Shown piece by piece: positions 31,916-40,039 of a stretch of 44,815 nucleotides of DNA. Made by a program: the position numbers and the translations under genes. The DNA is taken from positions 1 through 44,815 of the forward strand of contig JAFXST010000056.1 in the NCBI GenBank assembly GCA_017525475.1, written 5' to 3'. The DNA comes from Kiritimatiellia bacterium (GTDB taxonomy: Bacteria; Verrucomicrobiota; Kiritimatiellia; RFP12; UBA1067). The stretch's first letter is position 1. The number at the start of each line of letters is the position of its first letter. The notes beneath the pieces were generated by a model. The model saw nothing but the letters and a program-made list of their open reading frames with translations. It made no database searches and was not told the DNA's origin.

Positions 31916-33724
31916 ATGAAGAATCTGACTGCGGACGAACTCCGCCAAACGTACCTTAAGTTTTTCGAGTCCAAGGGACACAAGATCATTCCCGGGGCGA
32001 GCGTGATCCCCGAGAACGATCCTACCGTCCTTTTCACCACCGCGGGCATGCACCCCCTGGTGCCGTACCTGATGGGCGCCATGGAGCATCCGGCGGGTAC
32101 GCGGCTCACCGACGTGCAGAAGTGCGTGCGCACCGGCGACATCGATGCCGTGGGCGACGCCGCGCACCTCACGTTTTTCGAGATGCTGGGCAACTGGTCG
32201 CTCAACGACTATTTCAAGAAGGAAGCCATAACCTGGTCGTACGAGTTTTTGACCGAGCACCTCGGCTTCGACCCCGCGCAGCTGAGCGTAACCGTGTTCG
32301 CGGGCGAGGAGGGCATCCCCGCCGACGAAGAGGCGGCCGCGATCTGGCGGAGCCTCGGCATCCCCGACGAGCGCATCTTCCGGTTGCCGCGCGAAGACAA
32401 CTGGTGGGGCCCGGCGGGCACCACTGGGCCTTGCGGACCCGACACCGAGATGTTCATCGATACCGGCAAGGAGAAGTGCGGGCCTGATTGCCGTCCCGGC
32501 TGCCATTGCGGCAAGTATATCGAGATCTGGAACGACGTGTTCATGCAGTACAACAAGAACGCGGAGGGTAAATACGAGCCGCTCGGGCGCCACAACGTGG
32601 ATACCGGCATGGGCGTGGAGCGCACCGTGTGCATGATGAGCGGCGCGCCTACGGTGTACGACACCGAGATTTTCGCGCCCATCATGGCCAAGATCGACGC
32701 GCTCTCCAACGTGCCGGCAGGCGCCGACGCGGGCGAAGTGCTCAAGGCGCGGCGCATCATCGCCGACCACATGCGCACCGCCACGTTCATCCTGTGCGAT
32801 CCCAAGGGCGGCGTCAAGCCCGGCAACGTGGGGGCCAACTATGTGCTCCGGCGTCTGATCCGCCGCGCCATCCGCTATAGCCGCATGCTCGGCATCCAAC
32901 CGGGCTTTACGGTCGAGCTCGCGGAGACGATTTGCGAAAAGTACAAGAACGTCTATCCCGAGCTCGGCGAGAACCTGGCGCAGTGCAAGCTCGATCTGGA
33001 GGCGGAGGAAAACCGCTTCAACCAGACGCTCGACAAGGGCGAAGCGATGTTCAACAAGGTGGCCGAGCAGCTTAAACTGCACAACCAGACCTCGATCAGC
33101 GGCAAGACGGCGTTCAAGCTGTACGATACGTTCGGCTTCCCGTTCGAGATGACGCTCGAGATGGCCGACAAGGCGGGGCTTCAAGTCGATCGCGAGGGGT
33201 TCGAGGAGGCCAACCGCAAGCATCAGGAGCTTTCGCGCACCACGAGCGCGGGGAGTTTCAAGGCCGGCCTCCAGGACAATTCGGCGGTGGTTACGCGCAT
33301 GCATACCGCCACCCACCTCTTGCACGCGGCCCTGCATCAGGTGCTGGGCCCGACCGCCAACCAGAAGGGCTCCAACATCACGCCCGAGCGCTTGCGCTTC
33401 GACTTCACCTGGCCCGAGAAGCTCACCGACGAGCAGCTCAAGGCGGTGGAAGACAAGGTGAATGGCTGGATCCGGGCGGAAATCCCGGTGGAGAAGAAAA
33501 TGACCACCGTGGACGAGGCCAAGGCCGAAGGCGCGATGGCGCTCTTCGGCGCCAAATACGGCGAAAAGGTAAGTATGTACACGATCGGCGACGTGTCCAA
33601 GGAGATCTGCTCGGGGCCGCACGTGGAGAACACGCGCGAGCTCGGGAGCTTCAAGATCCAGAAGGAACAGTCGAGCTCGGCCGGGGTGCGGCGCATAAAA
33701 GCCGTAATCGGCAACTTGACATGA
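31916..33724 (+). CDS. alaS: alanyl-tRNA synthetase, short form lacking the C-Ala domain
   Basis: AlaRS charges tRNA-Ala and hydrolyses mischarged Ser/Gly-tRNA. The ATG at 31916, with GGAAG upstream, gives 602 residues against about 875 in E. coli. The class II core is intact: KFFESKGHKIIPGASVIPEN, LFTTAGMHPLVPYLMG, TFFEMLGNWSLNDYFKKEAI, and the PCGPDTEMF motif. Tertiary tRNA-recognition helices follow (NYVLRRLIRRAIRYSRMLG). The editing domain has HTATHLLHAALHQVLG (His463, His467) and CSGPHVENTRELGSFKI (Cys565, His569). The protein ends right after SAGVRRIKAVIG. The C-Ala/DHHA1 region is missing, and the next gene shows no sign of being the lost piece. A cysteine-rich insert (CGPDCRPGCHC, about 190) is also notable. 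Confidence 0.94.
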   Translation: MKNLTADELRQTYLKFFESKGHKIIPGASVIPENDPTVLFTTAGMHPLVPYLMGAMEHPAGTRLTDVQKCVRTGDIDAVGDAAHLTFFEMLGNWSLNDYFKKEAITWSYEFLTEHLGFDPAQLSVTVFAGEEGIPADEEAAAIWRSLGIPDERIFRLPREDNWWGPAGTTGPCGPDTEMFIDTGKEKCGPDCRPGCHCGKYIEIWNDVFMQYNKNAEGKYEPLGRHNVDTGMGVERTVCMMSGAPTVYDTEIFAPIMAKIDALSNVPAGADAGEVLKARRIIADHMRTATFILCDPKGGVKPGNVGANYVLRRLIRRAIRYSRMLGIQPGFTVELAETICEKYKNVYPELGENLAQCKLDLEAEENRFNQTLDKGEAMFNKVAEQLKLHNQTSISGKTAFKLYDTFGFPFEMTLEMADKAGLQVDREGFEEANRKHQELSRTTSAGSFKAGLQDNSAVVTRMHTATHLLHAALHQVLGPTANQKGSNITPERLRFDFTWPEKLTDEQLKAVEDKVNGWIRAEIPVEKKMTTVDEAKAEGAMALFGAKYGEKVSMYTIGDVSKEICSGPHVENTRELGSFKIQKEQSSSAGVRRIKAVIGNLT

Positions 33725-33744
33725 GCGGCAAAATATAGTATAAT
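33716..33744 (+). promoter_or_regulatory. Consensus promoter of the transporter-galK operon
   Basis: TTGACA (33716-33721), a 17-base spacer and TATAAT (33739-33744): a perfect match to the sigma70 consensus in both hexamers. The -35 is formed by the last two sense codons of alaS. The predicted start is near 33751, and an AAGGAG site precedes the ATG at 33777. Confidence 0.9.
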
Positions 33745-33776
33745 ATACAGAAATAAATCTCAAACAAGGAGCAACG

Positions 33777-35066
33777 ATGGCGGATTCGACAAAGAAGAGC
33801 GGCAGCCTTATCGGCATACTTACGATGTTTGCCTTGTACGGCATGGTGGGTTTCGTAACCTTCATGGCGGCGCCGGTAGGGGCAATCTGGAAGGAACAGC
33901 CGGGCATCGCGGGCTCCAACATGCTGGCCACGATGGGCGTGACCATGAACTTCATGGCCTATCTCTTCATGGGGATTCCTTCGGGCATGCTCCTTTCCAA
34001 GATCGGCTACAAGAAGACGTCGCTGGTGGCCGTGGCGGCAGGGTGCGTGGGCGTGCTGATCCAGACGCTCTCGGGCTTCGTCAACCTCGACACCCTGGGC
34101 GGCATCCCTGGCGCCTGGTACGTGTACCTCCTGGGCGCGTTCGTCTCGGGCTTTTCGATGTGCATGCTCAATACGGTAATCTGCCCCATGCTCAATACGC
34201 TGGGCGGCGCGCGCGGCAACCAGCTCAATCTGGCGGGCGGCACCTTCCAGTCGATCTGCACCACGTTGGCCCCGGCGCTTCTGGGCGGCATCGTGGGCGC
34301 GGTCACGGCCGAAACCAAGATCGCCGACATTTCCGGCGTGCTCTTCACGGCGGCGGCGGTGTTCGCGGTGGCGTTCGTGGTTATCGCTTGCCTCCCGATC
34401 CAAGATCCCGAGCAGGTGTCCACGCCCGAAACCGGCGAGGGCCTGCCCATCACCTCGCGCCATTGCATCATGGGCATCATCGGCATCTTCCTCTACATGG
34501 GCATCGAGGCGGGCATCGGCACCGGCATGAACCTGTGGCTCTCGGACGTCAACAACTCGCCGCTCCTCGAGCTCGGCAACGATCCCGGCAAGCTGGCGGC
34601 CATCGCCGGCAGCGCTTTCGGCGCGTTTTGCGCGATGATGCTGGTGGGCCGGTTCATCGGCGCTTCGGTGGGCGGCAAGGTGACCCCGCGGATGCTGCTT
34701 TTGGTGACCGGCGGCGCCGGCGTGGTGTTCGTGCTGGCGGGCATGGCGCTCGCCAAGGTGGGTCTGGGCGTGCCGTTCGGCGCCGGCGTCAAGCTGCCCG
34801 TTTCGGCGTTCTTCTTCATCGCGTGCGGTCTTTGCGCCTCGGTGATGTGGGCGACCATCTTCAATCTGTCGGTGGACGGACTCGGCAAGAACACCGAGAA
34901 GGCCTCGGGCCTCTTCATGGAAATGGTGATCGGCGGTGCCTTGATCCCGCTGGTGCAGAACTTCATCGCCGACAAGTGCGGGTTCGTGGTGAGCTTCGTC
35001 ATCCCGGCCCTGTGCTTTGCGTACCTCTTCGTCTACGCGCTCGCTTTCACCCGCAAAACCCGTTAA
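33777..35066 (+). CDS. major facilitator superfamily sugar transporter
   Basis: A 429-residue polytopic membrane protein with about 12 hydrophobic segments split by a central cytoplasmic loop (IQDPEQVSTPETGEGLPITS, about residues 208-227). N-terminal features such as MGIPSGMLLSKIGYKKTS (the MFS loop 2-3 motif, GxLxxKxGYK) and the second-half equivalent FIGASVGGKVTPRM place it in the MFS, nearest to the FucP/FHS kind of sugar symporters. The galactokinase gene starts 19 bases later on the same transcript, so uptake of galactose or a related hexose is the best guess. A consensus promoter and good Shine-Dalgarno indicate high expression. Confidence 0.88.
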   Translation: MADSTKKSGSLIGILTMFALYGMVGFVTFMAAPVGAIWKEQPGIAGSNMLATMGVTMNFMAYLFMGIPSGMLLSKIGYKKTSLVAVAAGCVGVLIQTLSGFVNLDTLGGIPGAWYVYLLGAFVSGFSMCMLNTVICPMLNTLGGARGNQLNLAGGTFQSICTTLAPALLGGIVGAVTAETKIADISGVLFTAAAVFAVAFVVIACLPIQDPEQVSTPETGEGLPITSRHCIMGIIGIFLYMGIEAGIGTGMNLWLSDVNNSPLLELGNDPGKLAAIAGSAFGAFCAMMLVGRFIGASVGGKVTPRMLLLVTGGAGVVFVLAGMALAKVGLGVPFGAGVKLPVSAFFFIACGLCASVMWATIFNLSVDGLGKNTEKASGLFMEMVIGGALIPLVQNFIADKCGFVVSFVIPALCFAYLFVYALAFTRKTR

Positions 35067-35085
35067 TTTAAAAGGAGTATAGAAA

Positions 35086-36258
35086 ATGCTCAACCAGGAA
35101 GTCTACGACGAACTGATCGCCAAATTCGAAAAGCTTTACGGCGAAAAGCCCACGGTGGTGGCGTACGCGCCCGGCCGCATCGAAGTGCTGGGCAATCACA
35201 CCGACTACAACGAAGGCTACGTCTTTTCGGCGGCCATCGACAAGGGCACGTTCTTCGCGGCGGCGCCCACGGCCGATAGGACTTGCGAACTTACGGCCGG
35301 CGACTTCATGGAGACGGCCAAGTTCACGCTCGATACGGTTGCTCCCGCCAAGGAAATGACCTGGCAGAACTACGTGACCGGCACCTTCAACTGGCTTTTC
35401 GACGGTGCGCCCGCCAAGGCGCCCCATGGCTGGAAGGGCATGTTCCTCGGCAACATCCCGCTCGGCGCCGGGCTTAGCTCGTCGGCCGCGTTGGAGATGT
35501 GCACGGCGCTGGCGCTTGCCAAGATCTACGGCATCGAGAAGGACCGCACCACGCTCGCCAAGATCGGCCAGAAAGCCGAGCACACCTTCGCCGGTTGCCC
35601 TTGCGGGCTTTTGGACCAGGCGTCCTCGATGTACGGCAAGGCGGGCGCGCTCGTCAAGAGCGATTTCCGCACCAACGAGTTCGAGACGGTGGAGATGGGC
35701 CCAACGGTCGCGTTCATGATGGTCAAGTCCAACGCCAAGCATGCGCTGGTGGACGGCGCCTACGCGAGCCGCCGCGCCGCTTGCGAAGAGGCCGCCAAAT
35801 ACTTCGCTTCGGTGCTGCGCAAGCCGGTTACGCACCTGCGCGACGTGACGATGGCCGAGTGGGTGCTGTACCGCGGCGGCCTCAGCGAAACCGTGGCCAA
35901 GCGCGCGGCGCACCCGATTGGCGAGGACGAGCGCGTCATACAGGGCGCGGAACTCTTGGCGAAGGGCGATCTCAAGGGCTTTGGCGCTTTGATGTACGAT
36001 TCGCACGAGTCGAGCCGCAACTGGTTCGAGAACTCCTGCGAGGAGCTGGACGCCATCGTCGACGCCGCCAAGGCGATCCCCGAAGTCTACGGCGCGCGCC
36101 TTTCGGGCGGCGGTTTCGGCGGCAGCTGCTGCCTGCTCGTGGATCCGGCCGCGGCCGACAAGATCGCCGCGCAGATTACCCGCGAATACAAAGCCAAGTT
36201 CGGCGACGAGCCGACGGTCAGCCTCATCAAGCCTTCTGAAGGAGCGCACCTCGTATGA
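35086..36258 (+). CDS. galK: galactokinase
   Basis: A 390-residue GHMP kinase that phosphorylates galactose at C1. Signature segments: YAPGRIEVLGNHTDYNEGYV near residue 26 (the galactokinase signature, usually GRVNLIGEHTDY), the ATP loop IPLGAGLSSSAALEMCTALAL near 124, CGLLDQASSMYGKAG (catalytic Asp), and LSGGGFGGSCCLLV near 340. The IEV..GNH variant in the first motif departs from classical GalK, so a related sugar is possible. Shine-Dalgarno AAAGGAG. Downstream it overlaps the next gene by ATGA. No galT or galE is in view. Confidence 0.91.
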   Translation: MLNQEVYDELIAKFEKLYGEKPTVVAYAPGRIEVLGNHTDYNEGYVFSAAIDKGTFFAAAPTADRTCELTAGDFMETAKFTLDTVAPAKEMTWQNYVTGTFNWLFDGAPAKAPHGWKGMFLGNIPLGAGLSSSAALEMCTALALAKIYGIEKDRTTLAKIGQKAEHTFAGCPCGLLDQASSMYGKAGALVKSDFRTNEFETVEMGPTVAFMMVKSNAKHALVDGAYASRRAACEEAAKYFASVLRKPVTHLRDVTMAEWVLYRGGLSETVAKRAAHPIGEDERVIQGAELLAKGDLKGFGALMYDSHESSRNWFENSCEELDAIVDAAKAIPEVYGARLSGGGFGGSCCLLVDPAAADKIAAQITREYKAKFGDEPTVSLIKPSEGAHLV

Positions 36259-37418
36259 AGAAACTGATTATCGCAGTGGCCGCCGCCACCGCCATGTTGG
36301 CGCTTAACGCGCAGGACGACGATTTCGACTTCGAGAGCGACGACGGCGCCGAGATCGAAGCGGACGGCGACGAGGAAGCCGGCGACGACGAGGAGGCCGG
36401 GGAGGAGGGCGAAACCAAGCCCGCCAAAGCCGGCAAGAAGCACGAGGAGGCGGAGAAATCCTACTTCATCCTGCCGCTTACCAGCTTCGCCGACGGCAAG
36501 TGCGAAGTGCTCGTGCCCACCAAGGGCGAGTGGCAGACCGTGGAAGAGGGCCGCTTCTATCCGCTCGGTTCCCAGTACCGCACGATCGGCGCGGAGTCGC
36601 AGCTCAAACTGCGCTTCGGCATGAACGTGGAGGTCTCGGTCAAGGGCAATTCGGCGTTGGCCACGGTGGCCCAGGCCTTGGGCGGCGCGTCGCGCACGGT
36701 GATGCTCGACGCCGGCTCGTTCCATATGTCGCTGCCGCGCAATATGCCGGAAGGCAAGTTCTTCGTTTCGACGCCGGGCTTCACGGTGCTCAATGCCGCG
36801 GGCGATTCGAGCTACACCTACGAAAAGACCGGCGACGGCGACAAGTGCTTCGTGCGCTGCCTCACCGGCAACCTTTCGGTCAAGGGGCGGCACTTCGACG
36901 TGATCGGGGTAAGGGCTTCGCAGGGCTTCGAGATCCGCACTTCGTCCGACCGGCTCTTCACCGGGCTGTACGGCAAGGCGGGCGACCTCAACGTCAAGCT
37001 CGACACCGGCCTGTGGGAGACGATCGATTTCGAAACCCACGAGCGGACCTCCGAGCAGCGTTTCGCCGATTTCAAGCTTTCGCCCAAGACGGCGGTGCGT
37101 ATCCATCGCGCCGTGCCGGAAATCGGCGAGAACCTGGCGGTGACCATCATGACCTTCGACTCCAACGGCAATCGCCGCGACCGCTACTGGTTCGCCGAGA
37201 ACCACTTCGAGAGTTCCGGGTCCGAAATCGCCGTCAATGAAGACTCCGACGCCGCCGAACAGGCCAAGAAGAAAGCTGCCGAGTCCGACGATACCGTGGC
37301 GGTCGACGCCGATATCGACGAAGAGGAAGACGATTCCTCCAGCGACGACGATTCCTCCAGCGACGACGATGGCGATAGCGACGACTCCGGCTCGATCGAC
37401 GACGATCTCGATTTCTAA
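36255..37418 (+). CDS. exported acidic protein of unknown function
   Basis: 387 residues that I cannot assign with confidence. A signal peptide is clear (KKLIIAVAAATAMLALNAQ). The mature N-terminus (about 20-60) is almost all Asp, Glu, Ala and Gly. A folded, beta-rich middle (about 70-310) includes CEVLVPTKGEWQTVEEGRFY, LKLRFGMNVEVSVKGNSALA, FFVSTPGFTVLNAAGDSSYT and VRASQGFEIRTSSDRLF. The pattern of a quantity set, then a gene-product 'FecR-like' barrel, is suggestive only. The C-terminal 60 residues are a Ser/Asp tail (SSDDDSSSDDDGDSDDSG). Such tails can bind calcium. It starts by ATGA overlap with galK and is followed by a periplasmic chaperone gene. Confidence 0.75.
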   Translation: MKKLIIAVAAATAMLALNAQDDDFDFESDDGAEIEADGDEEAGDDEEAGEEGETKPAKAGKKHEEAEKSYFILPLTSFADGKCEVLVPTKGEWQTVEEGRFYPLGSQYRTIGAESQLKLRFGMNVEVSVKGNSALATVAQALGGASRTVMLDAGSFHMSLPRNMPEGKFFVSTPGFTVLNAAGDSSYTYEKTGDGDKCFVRCLTGNLSVKGRHFDVIGVRASQGFEIRTSSDRLFTGLYGKAGDLNVKLDTGLWETIDFETHERTSEQRFADFKLSPKTAVRIHRAVPEIGENLAVTIMTFDSNGNRRDRYWFAENHFESSGSEIAVNEDSDAAEQAKKKAAESDDTVAVDADIDEEEDDSSSDDDSSSDDDGDSDDSGSIDDDLDF

Positions 37419-37447
37419 ATAAACAATAAGAGGCTACAGTAAGTTAC

Positions 37448-39085
37448 ATGGTAATTCTTCAGTTCAATAAACTCATTCGCAACAAATGGGTTTGGGGCGC
37501 TTTCGCCGTAGTGATTTCGGCGGCGTTCTGTTTCGACGATCTGTTCACCCGGCGCGACACCGAGGCGCGTAGCGTCGGCGACGCCGGCACGTTGGCGGGC
37601 GAGCCGGTGGATTCGGCCCGCTTCGCCGAAATCCAGCAGGATGTGCGCGGTCTCGGGCGCAACAGCGACTGGGCGCGCAAGCAGCCCGAAGTCAACCGGC
37701 AGGCGTGGGAGACGTATGCGGCGCTCGAAGTCGCCGCCGACAACGGCATCGTCGCCCCCGATTCCGAGGTCATGGCCACCATCCGGCGCGATCGCAGCTT
37801 CGTGCGCGACGGCGCGTTCAGCTTCAGGCTCTACCAGCTGATCCTCCAGGACAACGGCATCAAGCCCGAGCGGTTCGAGGAGTTCCTCAAGCGGCGGCTT
37901 ACGGTGCAGCGCCTCGGTACGGAAGTCGTGGGTTCGGCCACGTGGGTTTCGCCCATGGAGCTCGATCGCGCGGTCGCCGACTTTACCGATACGTTCACGG
38001 TCAAAGTGGCCAATTTCTCGCAGTCCAAGGAAGCTGCCGACCTCGTGACGATCGACGATGCGGCTATCGCCAAGTGGTACGGCGAAAACGCCAAGTCGCT
38101 GGAGTTGCCCGAGCGCGTCAAGCTTAGGATGGTCAAGTTCGACGCCACCAAGCCCGAGGTGCTCGCCAAGATGACGGTTACCGAAGACGAGATGCGCGAC
38201 ATGTACGACGCCACCATCGACAAATACACCTCCACCGACACCAACGGCGTCGAAACGGTGCAGGCGTTCGAAGAGGTCAAGGACGGCATCGAACAGGATC
38301 TGCGCAAACTGGCGGCGGTGGAATATTACACCACCAACATGAACCAGCGCATCTACCAGCCGGGTGCCACGCTCGACACCATCGCCGCCGAAGAGGGCGC
38401 GACGGTCGAGACGAGCGATTGGTTCTCGGTCGGTGGCGGCTACCAGGAAGGCTTCATGAAGTACGCTTCGCAAATCGCCCCGGGAGCCAACGGCTTCAAC
38501 GAGGCGGTGGCCGAGCTCGATCCTTCCTCGCCCGATCTGCGCTACGGGGTGGTCGCGAGCGACCGCGCCGTGTGGGTGATCGAGAAGGCCGAGGAGAGCC
38601 CGGCGCATACGCCCACGCTGGAGGAGGCCAAGGAGGTCATTCGTCCCCGGGTGCTGCGTGCGGCCAAGGCCGACGCGTTCAAGGCGCAAGTCGAAGCGGT
38701 GGCCGCCCAAGGCGTGGAGGCCGTGCTCGCGAGCGGCAACGTCTCCACCAATCTCACGTTTGCGATCTGCGATCTTAAAAGCGGCGACATTCCCGATATG
38801 CAGGCGGTGGCCGCGGCCACCCGCAAACTGGTCAAGGGCGAGGTTTCGGAGTTTACGCTTACGGGCACCGGCCGGGCTATCCTGGTGGTGTGCGAAGCGC
38901 GCGAACCCGGCGATGCGGCCAAGGCTACGCTTTTGTCGGCCCGGTTGCGCGACGAGGTCGCCGCTACGGCGGCATCTCAGCTGCCCGAGGCGTGGAGCAA
39001 GTGGAATCTCTCGCGCATGGGCTTTACGCCCGGCGAGTTCAACGGCGTCGACGAAGAGCCCGCCGAAGAAGCCGAGGCGGAATGA
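37448..39085 (+). CDS. PpiD/SurA-like membrane-anchored periplasmic folding factor
   Basis: A 545-residue protein with one N-terminal membrane helix ([16 protein letters not shown]) and a large extracytoplasmic region. The layout matches PpiD-type peptidyl-prolyl isomerases: a chaperone N-domain ([34 protein letters not shown], then a [15 protein letters not shown] helix), a region with [20 protein letters not shown] and [17 protein letters not shown], and a C-terminal part. I see no clear parvulin active-site pattern in the centre, so it may act as a chaperone without isomerase activity. It should help fold exported proteins, perhaps including the acidic protein encoded just upstream. The C-terminus is acidic ([10 protein letters not shown]) and its stop overlaps dut (ATGA). 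Confidence 0.8.
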   Translation: MVILQFNKLIRNKWVWGAFAVVISAAFCFDDLFTRRDTEARSVGDAGTLAGEPVDSARFAEIQQDVRGLGRNSDWARKQPEVNRQAWETYAALEVAADNGIVAPDSEVMATIRRDRSFVRDGAFSFRLYQLILQDNGIKPERFEEFLKRRLTVQRLGTEVVGSATWVSPMELDRAVADFTDTFTVKVANFSQSKEAADLVTIDDAAIAKWYGENAKSLELPERVKLRMVKFDATKPEVLAKMTVTEDEMRDMYDATIDKYTSTDTNGVETVQAFEEVKDGIEQDLRKLAAVEYYTTNMNQRIYQPGATLDTIAAEEGATVETSDWFSVGGGYQEGFMKYASQIAPGANGFNEAVAELDPSSPDLRYGVVASDRAVWVIEKAEESPAHTPTLEEAKEVIRPRVLRAAKADAFKAQVEAVAAQGVEAVLASGNVSTNLTFAICDLKSGDIPDMQAVAAATRKLVKGEVSEFTLTGTGRAILVVCEAREPGDAAKATLLSARLRDEVAATAASQLPEAWSKWNLSRMGFTPGEFNGVDEEPAEEAEAE

Positions 39086-39513
39086 CGCTCAAGTTCAAAC
39101 GCATCCATCCCGACGCCCAAATCCCCGCATACGCCCATCCCGACGATGCGGGGATGGATTTGCGTAGCGTCGAGGAGCTGGTTGTCAAGCCCGGTGCTCG
39201 CGCGCTGGTGCATACGGGGCTGGTGACGATGCTTCCCGACGGCTACGAGGCGCAGGTGCGGCCGCGGTCGGGGCTCGCGCTCAAGCGCGGCGTCACCGTG
39301 CTCAACACTCCCGGCACTATCGACGCCGGCTATCGCGGCGAGGTGGGCGTGATTCTCGCCAACTTCGGCGAAACCGATTTCGCCGTGGCGAAGGGCGACA
39401 AGATCGCCCAAATGGTGATTGCGCCGGTAACCCGGCCCGAGCAGGTGCTGGAAGTCGACGAAATCGACGCAACCGGTAGAGGAGCCGGCGGTTTTGGTTC
39501 TACGGGTATATAA
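39082..39513 (+). CDS. dut: dUTP diphosphatase
   Basis: dUTPase removes dUTP and supplies dUMP for thymidylate synthesis. The ATG at 39082 gives 143 residues, the size of trimeric dUTPases. All five motifs are visible: DDAGMDLRS (1), [13 protein letters not shown] (2), [15 protein letters not shown] (3, with the catalytic Asp and base-stacking Tyr), [12 protein letters not shown] (4) and [10 protein letters not shown] (5, the glycine-rich lid over the phosphates). Longer in-frame extensions upstream lie within the folding-factor gene. The last 20 bases overlap def. Confidence 0.97.
   Translation: MTLKFKRIHPDAQIPAYAHPDDAGMDLRSVEELVVKPGARALVHTGLVTMLPDGYEAQVRPRSGLALKRGVTVLNTPGTIDAGYRGEVGVILANFGETDFAVAKGDKIAQMVIAPVTRPEQVLEVDEIDATGRGAGGFGSTGI
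39478..39484 (+). promoter_or_regulatory. Shine-Dalgarno for the TTG start of def
   Basis: AGAGGAG, within the end of dut, lies nine bases before TTG at 39494. This supports the rare TTG codon as the def start. Confidence 0.65.
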
Positions 39514-40039
39514 GTACGGCGAAAAGGTCCTGCGCGAAAAGGCGCGTCCGGTGGCTGCGGTTACCGATGCGCTCCGCAAGCTGGCCGACGACATGGAGGA
39601 AACCATGCACGATGCGGGCGGGGTGGGCTTGGCGGCGGAACAGGTCGGGAGACTCGAGGCGATGTGCGTCATCGACATCCCCGAAGGCTGCGAGAGTCAG
39701 GAAGACGCCATGTTCAACGCGCCCATCCAGATGCCGCTCAAACTTTTCAACCCCGAAATCGTCATGTCCGAAGGCACCCAGTGCGACAAGGAAGGGTGCC
39801 TGAGCCTGCCGAACATCGGCGGGCGCATTGTGCGTTCGGCGCAGGTGACCTGCAGCTACCTCGACGAAAACGGCCGCCCTCAAGTCATCACCGCGAGAGG
39901 CTTCTTGGCGCGGGCGCTCCAGCACGAAATCGACCATCTCAACGGTATTCTGTACATCGACCACATGTCGGCGGTGGAACGGCTTGAATACATGGGCAAG
40001 CTCAAGAAACTGGCCAAGGCCAATGGCGGCGTTCGATAA
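39494..40039 (+). CDS. def: peptide deformylase
   Basis: Deformylase removes the formyl group from nascent proteins. The 181 residues carry the three metal-site motifs: [11 protein letters not shown] (motif 1), [11 protein letters not shown] (motif 2, Cys ligand) and [16 protein letters not shown] (motif 3, HExxH). Translation starts at TTG 39494, giving [17 protein letters not shown], a standard deformylase N-terminus. No nearer ATG would keep this strand. A 12-residue stretch before motif 2 ([17 protein letters not shown]) is longer than usual. It overlaps the following gene by 17 bases. The methionyl-tRNA formyltransferase gene that commonly neighbours def is not here. Confidence 0.96.
   Translation: MVLRVYKYGEKVLREKARPVAAVTDALRKLADDMEETMHDAGGVGLAAEQVGRLEAMCVIDIPEGCESQEDAMFNAPIQMPLKLFNPEIVMSEGTQCDKEGCLSLPNIGGRIVRSAQVTCSYLDENGRPQVITARGFLARALQHEIDHLNGILYIDHMSAVERLEYMGKLKKLAKANGGVR

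Noticed and set aside
31748-33955. A 735-codon open frame on the minus strand, antisense to alaS
   Set aside because: It mirrors alaS in a GC-rich codon pattern, has His/Arg/Leu-rich shadow composition, and no promoter or Shine-Dalgarno. alaS has intact motifs.
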